DNA from: JAPPLB01 sp965218555
Lineage (GTDB): Bacteria; Acidobacteriota; Terriglobia; Bryobacterales; UBA6623
Direction of reading: 5' to 3'
Assembly: GCA_965218555.1 (NCBI GenBank)
Contig: OZ244625.1
Coordinates: 5,394,001 to 5,458,000, forward strand
DNA: 64,000 nucleotides
Shown here piece by piece: positions 18,280 to 27,652 of the stretch. The notes beneath the pieces are model-generated. The model made no database searches, was not told the origin of the DNA, and saw only the letters and a list, made by a program, of their open reading frames with translations. How positions within the stretch are numbered: position 1 is the first letter of the stretch; every line of letters starts with the position of its first letter. The translations under genes and the position numbers were made by a program.

Positions 18280-18925
18280 CTATCGCTTCCTCCTATCCGT
18301 TCCGAAGAAAGACTCTACCTCCTACGGAGCGTCTCCATAATATACACCATTCCCGGGGATTTGGCACAACTCGGAGTTGATCTCGATTTGACGCGCAGCG
18401 CACGAAGTCGAGTGGGGGTTGCAGAAGGAGTCAGAGAAGGGTTCGCTCAACCACTCAGAATGCGCCCATGGCCGCGATATCCAGAGAACCCGGGATGCGG
18501 ACAAACCAACGGTATTGCAGCTCGTCTCGCAGCCAGAGCACGGCGATGAACGCCAATGTGATGACCGCGATTCGTCCCACTTCATCCCCGAAAGGAGACC
18601 ACTCTGACCGTCCCGCTGGCAACCGAGGATCGCGACATGCTCGAATCGGTGGTCTGCAAGAAGCTCGTCGCCATCAGCGAGTACTTGAAGCTCGATGCGG
18701 TCACGCTCGGCGATCAGTTATCCGGCTCGATCCAACCAGAAGAAAAGATGCGGCTTTGGGGCTAGTTCCGAAACCGATTTCTTTTTTTGGGGTAGCCCAA
18801 GGCTACGGGAAAGCGCCCTGCGACTCGCTGTAAACGCAAGACCAACGCCCTCCGTCTGAAGGGCTTGGTGTGGCCGCTCTGACGCTCCCGAAGCTCGCCA
18901 GCAGCGGCAGTCTTCTTGCAGGCGG
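18280..18925. other. Mostly gene-free interval
   Basis: About 650 bases with one doubtful short frame (18604-18765). A T run at 18780-18787 has no proper stem in front of it. Confidence 0.4.
18604..18765 (+). CDS. Doubtful 53-codon open frame
   Basis: A frame starting with CTG six bases after AAAGGAG encodes a 53-residue peptide with ordinary composition (MLESVVCKKLVAISEYLKLD from its internal Met) and ends with TAG at 18763-18765. Its neighbours in other frames look random, so it may be a small gene or the remnant of one. The unusual start codon keeps confidence low. Confidence 0.25.
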   Translation: MTVPLATEDRDMLESVVCKKLVAISEYLKLDAVTLGDQLSGSIQPEEKMRLWG

Positions 18926-19855
18926 TCAGCCCGCGTTCAATACCTTCACCAGTTCCGCTACGGCATCGACGCTGTTCTGAAAGGCCGCCTTTTCCTCGTC
19001 GAGCAGCGGCAACTCATAGATTTTCTCAATACCACGGGAACCCAGTTTTATCGGAACGCCGACAAACAAGCCATCAGCACCGTACTCGCCTTCGAGATAG
19101 GCTGCACACGGCAGCACTTTCTTTTTGTCCTTCAGGATCGATTCGACCATCTCGACAACAGCCGAAGACGGCGCGTAGTAGGCGCTGCCGGATTTCAGGT
19201 ACTTGACGATCTCCGCACCACCCTTGCGGGTTCGGTCGACGATTTTGTCCAGCGTCTCCGCGTCGATCAACTCGGTGATCGGAATCCCGGCCACGTTCGT
19301 GAACCGAACGAGAGGGACCATCGTATCGCCGTGTCCGCCTAGAACGAATGCGTTTACCTGCTCGACCGAGACGTCGGCGGCCTCCGCGAGAAACGTCCGG
19401 AATCGGGCCGTATCCAGCACGCCCGCCATTCCGATGACACGGTTCTTCGAAAATCCGCTCACGTCGTAGGCCACATGGCACATCGCATCCAGTGGATTCG
19501 ACACGATGATCAGAATGCTGTCCGGTGAGTACTTCACGGCCGACTTGACACAGGCCTGCATGATCCTGGCGTTGCCCAGCAGCAAGTCGTCGCGGCTCAT
19601 GCCCGGCTTGCGAGGCGAGCCGGCCGTGATGACGACGATGTCGGAGTTGGCTGTGGTCTGGTAATCGTTCGACCCGCTCACCTTCACGTCGGAACCCTCG
19701 ATCGGCGCAGCCTCGAGCATGTCGAGCGCCTTGCCTTGAGGCACGCCTTCGACGATGTCCACGAGCACAACGTCGGCTAATTCCTTGTCAACGAGCCGCA
19801 GAGCACAACTCGCCCCGACATTTCCTGCGCCTACCACGCTAACTTTGGGTCTCAT
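18926..19855 (-). CDS. mdh: Malate dehydrogenase (LDH-like type)
   Basis: A 309-residue NAD-dependent malate dehydrogenase of the TCA cycle. Seen are the Rossmann motif VVGAGNVGAS and the substrate-binding arginines in GSPRKPGMSRDD (Arg82 and Arg88), which choose malate over lactate. VLDTARFRTFL and the catalytic His in LGGHGDTMVPL follow. Length is standard. AAAGGAG precedes the ATG. It lies 32 bases downstream of icd on the same strand, forming a two-gene TCA operon. Confidence 0.96.
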   Translation of the reverse strand: MRPKVSVVGAGNVGASCALRLVDKELADVVLVDIVEGVPQGKALDMLEAAPIEGSDVKVSGSNDYQTTANSDIVVITAGSPRKPGMSRDDLLLGNARIMQACVKSAVKYSPDSILIIVSNPLDAMCHVAYDVSGFSKNRVIGMAGVLDTARFRTFLAEAADVSVEQVNAFVLGGHGDTMVPLVRFTNVAGIPITELIDAETLDKIVDRTRKGGAEIVKYLKSGSAYYAPSSAVVEMVESILKDKKKVLPCAAYLEGEYGADGLFVGVPIKLGSRGIEKIYELPLLDEEKAAFQNSVDAVAELVKVLNAG

Positions 19856-19887
19856 CTACATCTCTCCTTTTCGTCTCAGTCTCTGAC

Positions 19888-21126
19888 CTAGGCCGACATG
19901 TTCTCAATGATCGCCGAAGCGAACCCGCTGGTTTTCACTTTCGTCGCGCCTTCCATCAGGCGGTGCAGATCGTACGTGACGCGCTTCTGGCGAATCGTTT
20001 CGGTGATGCCGGATTCAATCCTATCCGCCGCTTCCGTCCAGCCCATGGACCGGAACATCATCGCGCCTGACAGAATCACGCTCGAGGGATTGATAACGTC
20101 TTTGTCGGCATACTTCGGAGCCGTGCCGTGCGTCGCCTCGAAGACGCCGTGCTCGTCGCCAATGTTGGCTCCGGGCGCCATGCCGAGTCCGCCCACTTGC
20201 GCCGCGCACGCATCGGATAGATAGTCTCCGTTCAGGTTCGTTGTCGCTATCACGTCGTACTCCGCGGGGCGCAATAGCACTTGCTGAAGCATCGAGTCCG
20301 CGATACGGTCCTTAACGATGATTTTTCCCGGAGGCGGATCACCCTCGAACTCACTCTCGATCACACACCGGTCAGCAAACTCTTCCCGAACCAGATCATA
20401 TCCCCAGTCTCGGAATGCGCCTTCAGTAAACTTCTGAATATTTCCCTTGTGCACCATGGTGACGCTGCGGCGATTGTTGTCGATGGCGTGCTGAATCGCG
20501 CGTCGCACCAAGCGCTTAGAACCGGTGATGCTGATCGGTTTGATTCCCACGCCGGAGTCCTCGCGAATCTTCCGGCCCATCTCGCCGTTGAGAAAGCCGA
20601 TCACCTTAGCCACCTCGGCGCTGCCCTGCTGCCACTCGATCCCGGCATAGACGTCTTCGGTGTTTTCTCTGAAGATCACGACGTCGAGCTTTTCGGGATT
20701 CCGCACCGGGGAAGGCACACCGGGGAAATAACGGACCGGGCGCATACAGACATACAGTTCGAGCAATTGGCGCAGCGCAACGTTGAGACTGCGGATCCCA
20801 CCGCCCACCGGCGTCGTGAGCGGCCCCTTGATGGCGATATGGAACTCTCGGATGGCGGCAAGGGAATCGTCGGGCAGCCACGAGTTGAACCGATCGAAGG
20901 CCTTCTGTCCGGCGAAGATTTCAAACCAGGCAACCCGCCGGGTTACACCGTAGGCCGCCTCGACCGCGCCGTCAAAAACCCGCTGCGACGCTTTCCAAAT
21001 GTCCCGGCCGGTGCCGTCACCCTCAATGAAGGGGATGATCGGGTTGTCCGGGGTAATAAACTTCCCTGCTTCAACTCGAATGGTATCGCCATTCGACGGT
21101 GCATCAATCCCATTGTACGAACTCAT
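19888..21126 (-). CDS. icd: Isocitrate dehydrogenase (probably NADP-dependent)
   Basis: A 412-residue enzyme converting isocitrate to 2-oxoglutarate. The motifs match the E. coli Icd type: FIEGDGTGRDIW, GGGIRSLNVALRQ (with the Ser that AceK would phosphorylate in E. coli), RENTEDVYAGIEW, KGNIQKFTEGAF and ATHGTAPKYAD. ATG at 21126 is chosen because GGGAG stands six bases upstream; a GTG/ATG further up would add four residues. First gene of the icd-mdh unit. Confidence 0.95.
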   Translation of the reverse strand: MSSYNGIDAPSNGDTIRVEAGKFITPDNPIIPFIEGDGTGRDIWKASQRVFDGAVEAAYGVTRRVAWFEIFAGQKAFDRFNSWLPDDSLAAIREFHIAIKGPLTTPVGGGIRSLNVALRQLLELYVCMRPVRYFPGVPSPVRNPEKLDVVIFRENTEDVYAGIEWQQGSAEVAKVIGFLNGEMGRKIREDSGVGIKPISITGSKRLVRRAIQHAIDNNRRSVTMVHKGNIQKFTEGAFRDWGYDLVREEFADRCVIESEFEGDPPPGKIIVKDRIADSMLQQVLLRPAEYDVIATTNLNGDYLSDACAAQVGGLGMAPGANIGDEHGVFEATHGTAPKYADKDVINPSSVILSGAMMFRSMGWTEAADRIESGITETIRQKRVTYDLHRLMEGATKVKTSGFASAIIENMSA

Positions 21127-21561
21127 GCCTGCTCCCATTTGTGGCTGGAGGCCCCTCCGTTTCCGGACACAGAGGCGTCTTTCCGGATTTTGTTTCGGGT
21201 TGCGCCTGAGAAACGGAGGAAGAGTCGGGCCTGACCGGCGGGTTCCGATGTGCAGAACCTCAGGCTCGGCTCATCAAAAATGGAATTGTATCAACTCCCT
21301 CCGAACCCGAGCAAACTTCGTCGGCAGCCATCGGACTCTAGAGACGAAGGCTCCGGCCTGAAGATGTTCGCGCCGCTCGAGGAGTCTCTGCGGTGGAGAG
21401 CCGCGGCAAGCTCACCAGCGACAAGACCGACCTGCTTGGCCGACGGCAGCGTGCGTGTCGTACACTCGGCCGACTGCGCGCGGGAGACTACCCGTAGCGG
21501 CTTGCCGCTGAACCAACCGGTTGGCCGATCGAAAGTCCGTCTGACGTACTCGGCCAATCCG
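21127..21561. other. Gene-free interval between icd and the amidase gene
   Basis: No credible gene on either strand. I could not assign a promoter for icd with confidence. Confidence 0.4.
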
Positions 21562-22980
21562 TCAGGCCGGTTCGGGAGGTGGCTTCCACGCACCCGCCGC
21601 CTGTTCGAACCGTTCGGCCAGAGCGAGGATCAAGCGATCTTCAAACGGTCGTCCCACGATCTGCACGCCGATCGGCAGGCCCTCGTTGGAACATCCCACC
21701 GGAACGACGACCGACGGGTTTCCGAGAAGATTAAACACTTGACAGTACGAAAACGCCTTCGGATAGGTGACTTCGCGGTCGCCGATTGTCCAAGACCGTT
21801 CACGGTGACGGAACGCCGGAATCGAAGCCACCGGACAGATCAGCGCACGATACTCCTGCATGCGCGCCAGCAATTGCGCGCGCAGGAGGTCCCGTGCGTC
21901 CCATGCTTGGAGAAATTCGCGCAGCGAAGCCTTGCGAGGGTCTTCCGGCGGCTCGAGCAGATCTTGAACCAAAGCATGCAGTTGATCTTCTTTTCCTTCG
22001 ATGAGCGGCTGCAGCCTTTCGGCGCCGGCGATACTGAAAAGCATCCACCAAAGCTCGTGCGCCGACTCCAGTCCTACGGGGCGGAACGGTTCGACGCTGA
22101 ACCCCTGCTCCTCGAAGACTTTGCAGGCGTCGCGCACCGCTTGTTTCGTCTCGCCGGTGACGGGCGTTACGCCGTCATCCTCGTAGAAGCCGATCTTGAC
22201 TCGGTCAGTCAAGGCCGTTGCTACGACTGCGAGCGCGTAGGGTCCGCTTGAAGGGTCCGCCGCATCCTCGCCCATCGCGGCGTCGAGAACAAGCTCCAAA
22301 TCACACGCACTCCGAGCAAGCGGCCCTACCGAAGCCAGCAATGCGGACGGTCCAATGCAATCCGGCCAGTGGCCTGTTCGGGGGATCAGCCCCGCCGTCG
22401 GCTTGAACCCGTAGAGACCACAAAAATGCGCCGGCACGCGAATCGAGCCGCCTCCATCGGAGCCAATCCCCAGCGCCGAGCAACCCGACGCCACGGCGGC
22501 CGACTCGCCTCCGCTCGACCCGCCGGCCGTGCAGGCTGGATTCCAGGGACTGTTCGTTCGGCCGTAGAGCGAGTTGTCTGTCTCGTACGCGACCAACAAG
22601 TCCGGTACGTTCGTCACACCCAGGATGAGTGCTCCCGCCGCCCGCAGCCGTGCGACGGGCACGGCGTCACTTGCCGCGATGTATCCTTCACGCAGCCGCG
22701 TGCCGCACTCACAGCGCAGCCCCCGCACGTCGATCGAGCTCTTGATCGATATGGGAATGCCATGAAGCGGCCCTACCCCATCACCACGCGACAAGGCCTC
22801 TTCAGCCTCTCGAGCCTCCCGGCGCACCCGTTCAGCGTCGACATCCACAAACGCATTCAGACGCGGATTGACCTGCTCAATCCGCTCGAGGTGTGTATCC
22901 ACGACCTCGAGCGGCGACACCTCCCGCTTTCGGATCAAGTCCGCGATCTTGTATGCCGGCTGAGCCCTCAAATCGTCCAT
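21562..22980 (-). CDS. Amidase signature family hydrolase
   Basis: A 472-residue amidase of the GatA/AS family. The Ser-cisSer-Lys triad is visible: Lys80 in ISIKSSIDVRG, Ser155 in AGGSSGGESAAV and the nucleophile Ser179 in GIGSDGGGSIRVP. It hydrolyses an amide, ammonia being the usual product. It is not obviously GatA, because no gatC or gatB adjoins it and the N-terminal YKIADLIRKREVSPLEVV is shared by catabolic amidases. No signal peptide. Standing alone. Confidence 0.88.
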   Translation of the reverse strand: MDDLRAQPAYKIADLIRKREVSPLEVVDTHLERIEQVNPRLNAFVDVDAERVRREAREAEEALSRGDGVGPLHGIPISIKSSIDVRGLRCECGTRLREGYIAASDAVPVARLRAAGALILGVTNVPDLLVAYETDNSLYGRTNSPWNPACTAGGSSGGESAAVASGCSALGIGSDGGGSIRVPAHFCGLYGFKPTAGLIPRTGHWPDCIGPSALLASVGPLARSACDLELVLDAAMGEDAADPSSGPYALAVVATALTDRVKIGFYEDDGVTPVTGETKQAVRDACKVFEEQGFSVEPFRPVGLESAHELWWMLFSIAGAERLQPLIEGKEDQLHALVQDLLEPPEDPRKASLREFLQAWDARDLLRAQLLARMQEYRALICPVASIPAFRHRERSWTIGDREVTYPKAFSYCQVFNLLGNPSVVVPVGCSNEGLPIGVQIVGRPFEDRLILALAERFEQAAGAWKPPPEPA

Positions 22981-23483
22981 GGTGACAAGCCATTACAGCA
23001 TATTCCTGACGAAATCTTTCAGTAAGTCAGACACCAGAATTCAAGTGAAGACAAGCCTATGCGGCATGAAACAGGATACCTTGCTATCAGCAGCCCTTCC
23101 GGCGATCTTCGGTGCTTGCGCCGGCTCAACAGCCGGGAGCACGTCGGAAAAGGGCGAGTTCAGCGTCAAGGACGGTGCGCTCAAAACGGTAAGCAGCATA
23201 AGTCTGCTTTGGCACACGCCAGAGAAGTTCAGCGACACCGCGGTCCGCATCGTCGCTTGCTTGCATCGGGCCCTGTCGGTAACGCCACGCCCGCACCGTT
23301 CGTACGCAAGGCGCTCGCTGTGCCTCCGGATTTACAGGTTAGCCGCGGGCGGTTCCAGTTCGATCAATGCGCGACTCTCCAACGTACTCGTGACTCGTTC
23401 GTAATACCTGGTTAGTCGTAACGTAAATGAGAGTTGTTAAGCTTGAAGCTCAAGATATCCGCTACGTCAAATAAGGAGGGGGT
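22981..23483. other. Interval with a possible gene relic
   Basis: No intact gene. It contains the suspected DUF1080-type remnant at 23066-23404. Confidence 0.4.
23066..23404 (+). pseudogene. Possible remnant of a DUF1080 (3-keto-disaccharide hydrolase-like) secreted protein
   Basis: From ATG 23066 the frame gives a leader-like start and then GEFSVKDGALKTVSSISLLW followed by HTPEKFSDTAVRIVA. This spacing and wording resembles the beginning of a DUF1080 beta-jelly-roll domain (FxVxDGxL...LLWyTpekF.D...r). After about residue 70 the similarity is lost and the sequence becomes Arg/Ser-rich, so the rest is missing or shifted. Family assignment is from memory. Confidence 0.35.
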
Positions 23484-24443
23484 ATGCGTAAGGTTGATCC
23501 GCTTGTCGTCTTGGCGTTGATCGGTGGTCTTTTTGTATGGGGGGCCGTTGCCAACACGGAGCCGGGTTCATTCACAGTCGTGATGCTGCCCGACACCCAG
23601 TTCTACAGTGAAAAGTTTCCCCAGTTTTTCGACGACCAAACCAAGTGGATCGCCGCCAACGCGAAGAAGGGAAACATCGTCTTCGTGACCCACGTCGGCG
23701 ACATCGTTCAAAGCGGCGACAAATTCGAGAGTGAGTGGCGAGTGGCCGATGGCGCCATGTCACGACTGGACGGCATTGTGCCTTGGGGCGTTGCCATCGG
23801 CAACCACGACTACGACCGCGGGGATCCTCGGGGACGGGCGGACGCCTTCCGCCGCTGGTTTGGACCCCAGCGCTTCCACACTGAAGAGTGGTATCGCGGC
23901 GCATCGGAGAACGGTATCAATTCCTACCAGGTTTTCAACGGCGGGGGCCGAGAGTTCCTGATACTGCACCTTGAGGCGGACGTACCGGATCCCGCCATTG
24001 CCTGGGCGAAGTCGGTGCTAGAGAGGCACGAGGGCGTGCCGGCGATCGTTTCTACCCATATCTACCTGAACGACAAGACGCGTTCGCGCGACCCGGCACC
24101 TTACTACCGCAAGGAAATCGGCAATTCCGGAGAAGAGATCTGGAAGAAGCTGATCAAGCCAAGCCCGCAGATCTTCATGGTGGTGTGCGGCCACTGGGGC
24201 AAGTATGGCGGCGAGTGGTTTCAGGTGTCTACCAACGACGCCTCTCGAGATGTCTTCGAGATTCTGGCCGATTATCAATTCCGTACTAATGGCGGAGACG
24301 GCTGGATGCGGACGTTCCGATTCGAGCCCGGGAAGCGTCGCATCCTCGTCAAGACCTACTCGCCCTCCCTCAAGAAGCATGAGACCGACATTTCAAGCCA
24401 GTTCTTGATCTTCCTCGATTTCGAGAGGAGATTCGGCTCCTAG
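23484..24443 (+). CDS. Exported calcineurin-like metallophosphoesterase
   Basis: A 319-residue exported phosphoesterase with a signal/anchor segment at residues 7-24. The metal-binding blocks appear in order: LPDTQFY, VTHVGDIVQSGD, IGNHDYDRG, IVSTHIYLND and VVCGHWGKYGG. Its substrate may be a phosphodiester or phosphomonoester outside the cytoplasm. The start has AAGGAGGGGGT immediately before ATG, a very strong ribosome binding site. Single gene, converging on the toroid gene. Confidence 0.88.
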   Translation: MRKVDPLVVLALIGGLFVWGAVANTEPGSFTVVMLPDTQFYSEKFPQFFDDQTKWIAANAKKGNIVFVTHVGDIVQSGDKFESEWRVADGAMSRLDGIVPWGVAIGNHDYDRGDPRGRADAFRRWFGPQRFHTEEWYRGASENGINSYQVFNGGGREFLILHLEADVPDPAIAWAKSVLERHEGVPAIVSTHIYLNDKTRSRDPAPYYRKEIGNSGEEIWKKLIKPSPQIFMVVCGHWGKYGGEWFQVSTNDASRDVFEILADYQFRTNGGDGWMRTFRFEPGKRRILVKTYSPSLKKHETDISSQFLIFLDFERRFGS

Positions 24444-24452
24444 CTCGAGCCC

Positions 24453-24567
24453 GCGGCTTCGCTGCCGACCAGGTGTCACTCTTCTCCTGGAACAGCACGT
24501 TGTACGTGGCATTCGAATTGAAGGGCGGGTCCAGGTAGATCAGATCAACGGGCTCGTCCGGAATCTA
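24453..24567 (-). pseudogene. Fragment of an adenine/cytosine DNA methyltransferase gene
   Basis: The minus strand reads IPDEPVDLIYLDPPFNSNAT followed by YNVLFQEKSDTW. This is motif IV (DPPF) of N6-adenine/N4-cytosine methyltransferases with the usual neighbourhood of type III-like or orphan enzymes. A TAG stands directly upstream, and homology fades after AAKP, so only about 38 codons survive. It sits between converging genes and overlaps none. It records the loss of a DNA-modification gene. Confidence 0.7.
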
Positions 24568-24594
24568 AATGAATGCCATTGGCATCCGCAGGGG

Positions 24595-25731
24595 TCATTG
24601 AGCAGCGGGAGGATCACCCGGCCCTGAGTCGATCAGAGTCAACGCCAGCACAGGATAGAGCGTGCCGGTGTAGGTGATGAAATTCCACTTGTCGGTATTG
24701 AGAGATTTCGTCCACCAGCGGCCGGACTGTCTCTGATTCCGCTCCAGCCAGTCGATCCCGCGTTTGAGGGCGGGGTGCGATGACGGAAGGCCGTCCTGAG
24801 ACAGCACGATGATCGAGAGGCCGGTCTGGTGGCCGTCGCTCGCGGGCTCGCCGAAGTCCTTTTCCGCGCGTAGACGTTCACTGCGGTTGCCGACGCCCCA
24901 CTGCTCAGGCGCCGCGAAGGAACGAAGCGACCAACCGCCATCCGGCCGCTGACGGTCGAGGATCATCTTGATGATGGCTTCCTTGTCGACGGCATCGAGA
25001 AGGTCCGGGAGAGACTGCGAAGCCCAAAGGAGCGCAACGCGTGCATATTCGTGGGGGGAATCTACGGTTTTCAAGTAACGCCTCAAGCGAACGACGCCCG
25101 ACCCGAGATCATCGCCTTGGTGCTGATCCAGCCATTGGGGCGCCAGACCCACCGCCATGGCGGCGACCGTCGCAAGCTGGTAGGCATCAGACTCGAACGG
25201 CGGCCAAGTCTCGACGGAATACCAGGCGCCGTTGTCGCGCTGCAAGCTGAACATCAGTTCCAACGCGTTGGCGGTCTCGTTGGAAAGCTGTTTGGTGACA
25301 TGCGCATCCCATGCGGCCAGCGATGCCGCCAAATAGACAACTTGTGCAGGGCCGGTGCCACGCTCTGTCTTGCGGCGTTCTTCAGCAAGCGTCTCATGGA
25401 GGATGCCCTCCAGGAAAGAACGGAACGACGGGTCAGGCGGGCCGAGCAAGGTGGTGAGTTGCGGGCGGAGAATGCCATACCATCCTGTTGTATGGCAGGC
25501 AACGCAGCCACGATCGTTCACCCAAGCTTTCGCGCCATCTTCGAGATAGGCTCCCGCTTTCGCGAGAGACAGCCGTTCTGCGATCGGCTCATCGGCTGAC
25601 GCCGGAGGGATCGAGATGTCTCCAAAGTGGTATTGATGTAAGCGGTAGTCGCGTTTCGGTTCGGTGGAAAGCGTCGATCCGGAAAACAGCACCGAAAGCA
25701 AACAGATCGCGGTGATCATCGGGTGTTTCAT
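24595..25731 (-). CDS. Exported heme-binding alpha-alpha toroid protein (squalene-hopene-cyclase-like fold)
   Basis: A 378-residue protein with a signal peptide and one c-type heme motif, CVACH at residues 76-80, in RGCVACHTTGWYG. The rest consists of terpenoid-cyclase/prenyltransferase toroid repeats with QW-like motifs: SLQRDNGAWY, DRQRPDGGW and RNQRQSGRWW. The DxDD catalytic motif of true squalene-hopene cyclases is not seen, so a cyclase reaction is unlikely; a binding or electron-transfer role is more plausible. It follows the CBM9-like gene by 42 bases on the same strand. AAGGAG lies upstream of ATG. Confidence 0.78.
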   Translation of the reverse strand: MKHPMITAICLLSVLFSGSTLSTEPKRDYRLHQYHFGDISIPPASADEPIAERLSLAKAGAYLEDGAKAWVNDRGCVACHTTGWYGILRPQLTTLLGPPDPSFRSFLEGILHETLAEERRKTERGTGPAQVVYLAASLAAWDAHVTKQLSNETANALELMFSLQRDNGAWYSVETWPPFESDAYQLATVAAMAVGLAPQWLDQHQGDDLGSGVVRLRRYLKTVDSPHEYARVALLWASQSLPDLLDAVDKEAIIKMILDRQRPDGGWSLRSFAAPEQWGVGNRSERLRAEKDFGEPASDGHQTGLSIIVLSQDGLPSSHPALKRGIDWLERNQRQSGRWWTKSLNTDKWNFITYTGTLYPVLALTLIDSGPGDPPAAQ

Positions 25732-25773
25732 TTATTAGTAATCTCCTTGCTCTAGAACGGTGTTGAGCCCTGA

Positions 25774-26517
25774 TTAGCGCTTCTCGACTACACGCTCGAC
25801 AAATCGCACCCAGCCGAAATCCTCGGGCACATGAAAGTTCGGCCGCTCCGTGTTCACCGGCGACCAGGTGCTGTACTGCCGATTCGTAGTCCCGCCGGAA
25901 CGATTGAGGTTCAGCCGCCAGCGGTCGCCGTCGTGGGGAGGAGTGTGCACCGCGTCTTTCTCGAAGTTCTTGAAGGGGATCGCAACTTCGAGAATCCAAT
26001 GATCCTCGCCGGGCGTGTCGACTTTGAGTGATTGGCCGTAGTGCGACGTCCACAATCGCACACCGACAGGCTCGGAGCGGCGTCCACCCCGCCACCAGTC
26101 GGTGCGTGTGAAGTTGAGCATCGTACCGATGACGTTCATCTCAAAGCCGTAGTAGTTATGCACCTTGTCAGGGTTCGGGCTGATGAAGGCCTCGACGCAA
26201 TCGTCGCGAGAGACGGGGCCGTGGCGCCGCGTGACATTGGCGGCGATATTCTTGTCGCGGCAGTAGTAGCCGATGTAGAGATTCACGTCGTCCCAGAGGA
26301 TCTTGGCGACGGTCTGCTCCTTTTCGCCGCCGCTCCACCAGTTGAAGTGGAAGTCCCCCACCGGTACCGCCGCCTGCCAGGCTGCCTCATCGAGGCGGGC
26401 GTCGATCATGATGGGTTTGGCTGTTCGATAGATGTCGTAGGACGGTTTCTCCTGGGCGAAGCAGAGCAACGGGAAGGCCAGCAGGAGAGGTAAGCGGCAG
26501 CGAGCAAGCGGGATCAC
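25774..26517 (-). CDS. Exported CBM9-like carbohydrate-binding protein
   Basis: A 247-residue secreted protein: signal peptide MIPLARCRLPLLLAFPLLCFA, then a family 9-like carbohydrate-binding beta sandwich. Recognisable are PIMIDARLDEAAWQAAVPVG, the DDVNLYIGYYCRD strand and DDCVEAFISPNPD, with late aromatic-rich strands. It may bind xylan-type ends or serve as a sensor domain in polysaccharide use. GAGGA lies before the ATG. Probably an operon with the downstream heme/toroid protein. Confidence 0.82.
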   Translation of the reverse strand: MIPLARCRLPLLLAFPLLCFAQEKPSYDIYRTAKPIMIDARLDEAAWQAAVPVGDFHFNWWSGGEKEQTVAKILWDDVNLYIGYYCRDKNIAANVTRRHGPVSRDDCVEAFISPNPDKVHNYYGFEMNVIGTMLNFTRTDWWRGGRRSEPVGVRLWTSHYGQSLKVDTPGEDHWILEVAIPFKNFEKDAVHTPPHDGDRWRLNLNRSGGTTNRQYSTWSPVNTERPNFHVPEDFGWVRFVERVVEKR

Positions 26518-26634
26518 GTCTCGGGTCCTCAGAAGATTGCCTCTATCCTCTCACGTTCCGCAACGGAGGCCAACGTCGCATGTGCCGACACATCGCGTCC
26601 CCCGGCGTTATACTCGGCAGACGGAGTCTTTGAC

Positions 26635-27594
26635 GTGCAACGATTCGAAGTCGTAGTCTCGCTATCCCTCTTTCTCTTGCTTGCCGCCTCCGCAGCCGCG
26701 GACACAGACTCGGCCGGCTCCATGGCGGTCGTGAAACAGGACGAAGGCTATCTCTTCCGAGAAGGTCTCGACAAGGTTCTCTTCTATCAGCTAACGACAA
26801 AATCGCTTAACGGAAAGTATGAGCGGTCGAACTATGTGCATCCTTTGTATGACCTCAACGGCAACGTGCTGACGGAGGATTTCCCTGCGGACCATCGCCA
26901 CCACCGCGGAATTTTCTGGGCTTGGCATCAAGTCGTCGTAAATGGCAAACGAGTAGGTGACCAGTGGATCAACGAGGACTCGATCCGGGAGGTTCAGAAC
27001 AGTGAGATCCTTCCTCGCGAAAAGGGTTCGGCCGCCGTGTGGGTCAAGCTGCACTGGAAATCACCCCGCTGGCTCGATGACAGCGGTAAGCAGAAGCCCT
27101 TCGTGGAGGAGATCACGACGATCCGTGCTCACACTCGCGAGGGCAACACCCGCAAGATCGACTTCACCATCGAGCTGACGGCTTTGGAAGACGATGTTCG
27201 CATCGGTGGGTCCGAAGACGTCAAAGGCTATGGCGGCTTCTCTACACGTATCCGGCTTCCGAAGGACATCCGCTTTCTGGGACACAACGGCCCCGTCACA
27301 CCCCAAATAACATCCGTCAGAGCCGGCCCCTGGTTGGATTTCTCGGGCTCGTATGGTGCGAAACCCGGCAGTGGACTCACCGTCCTGACACACCCCTCCG
27401 CGCCCGGCTTTCCGCAGCCTTGGATCTTACGATCCAGCGGTAGCATGCAGAACCCGGCCTTTCCGGGCCGGCATTTGATCCTCGTTCCGACGGATGAGCC
27501 GCTGACGTTTCGCTACCGATTGGTTTTGCATCAAGGCGAGTTGACGCGCGACCGATTGGACCAGTTTCAGGCTCGTTACAAGAAGGAAGACTAG
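26635..27594 (+). CDS. Secreted DUF6807 (PmoA-type) family protein
   Basis: A 319-residue secreted protein starting with GTG after GGAG (seven-base spacing), with signal peptide VVVSLSLFLLLAASAAAD. The block DHRHHRGIFWAWHQV and the later LTHPSAPGFPQPWILR with GRHLILVPTDEPL match the family formerly annotated as methane oxygenase PmoA, now DUF6807, common in Acidobacteriota and Planctomycetota. No metal-site function is proven. Divergent from the CBM9 gene, with only about 117 bases between the starts. Confidence 0.82.
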   Translation: MQRFEVVVSLSLFLLLAASAAADTDSAGSMAVVKQDEGYLFREGLDKVLFYQLTTKSLNGKYERSNYVHPLYDLNGNVLTEDFPADHRHHRGIFWAWHQVVVNGKRVGDQWINEDSIREVQNSEILPREKGSAAVWVKLHWKSPRWLDDSGKQKPFVEEITTIRAHTREGNTRKIDFTIELTALEDDVRIGGSEDVKGYGGFSTRIRLPKDIRFLGHNGPVTPQITSVRAGPWLDFSGSYGAKPGSGLTVLTHPSAPGFPQPWILRSSGSMQNPAFPGRHLILVPTDEPLTFRYRLVLHQGELTRDRLDQFQARYKKED

Positions 27595-27652
27595 AAAATC
27601 AGCTGATTTCATAGGCGAAGTCCGAGCTACGGGTTTCTTGCCTCGGGTCTAG

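Noticed and set aside
18760..18810. T run and GTAGCC-caa-GGCTAC hairpin taken as a terminator
   Set aside because: The T run precedes the stem on the plus strand and the minus strand gives A residues after it, so the order is wrong for a Rho-independent terminator.
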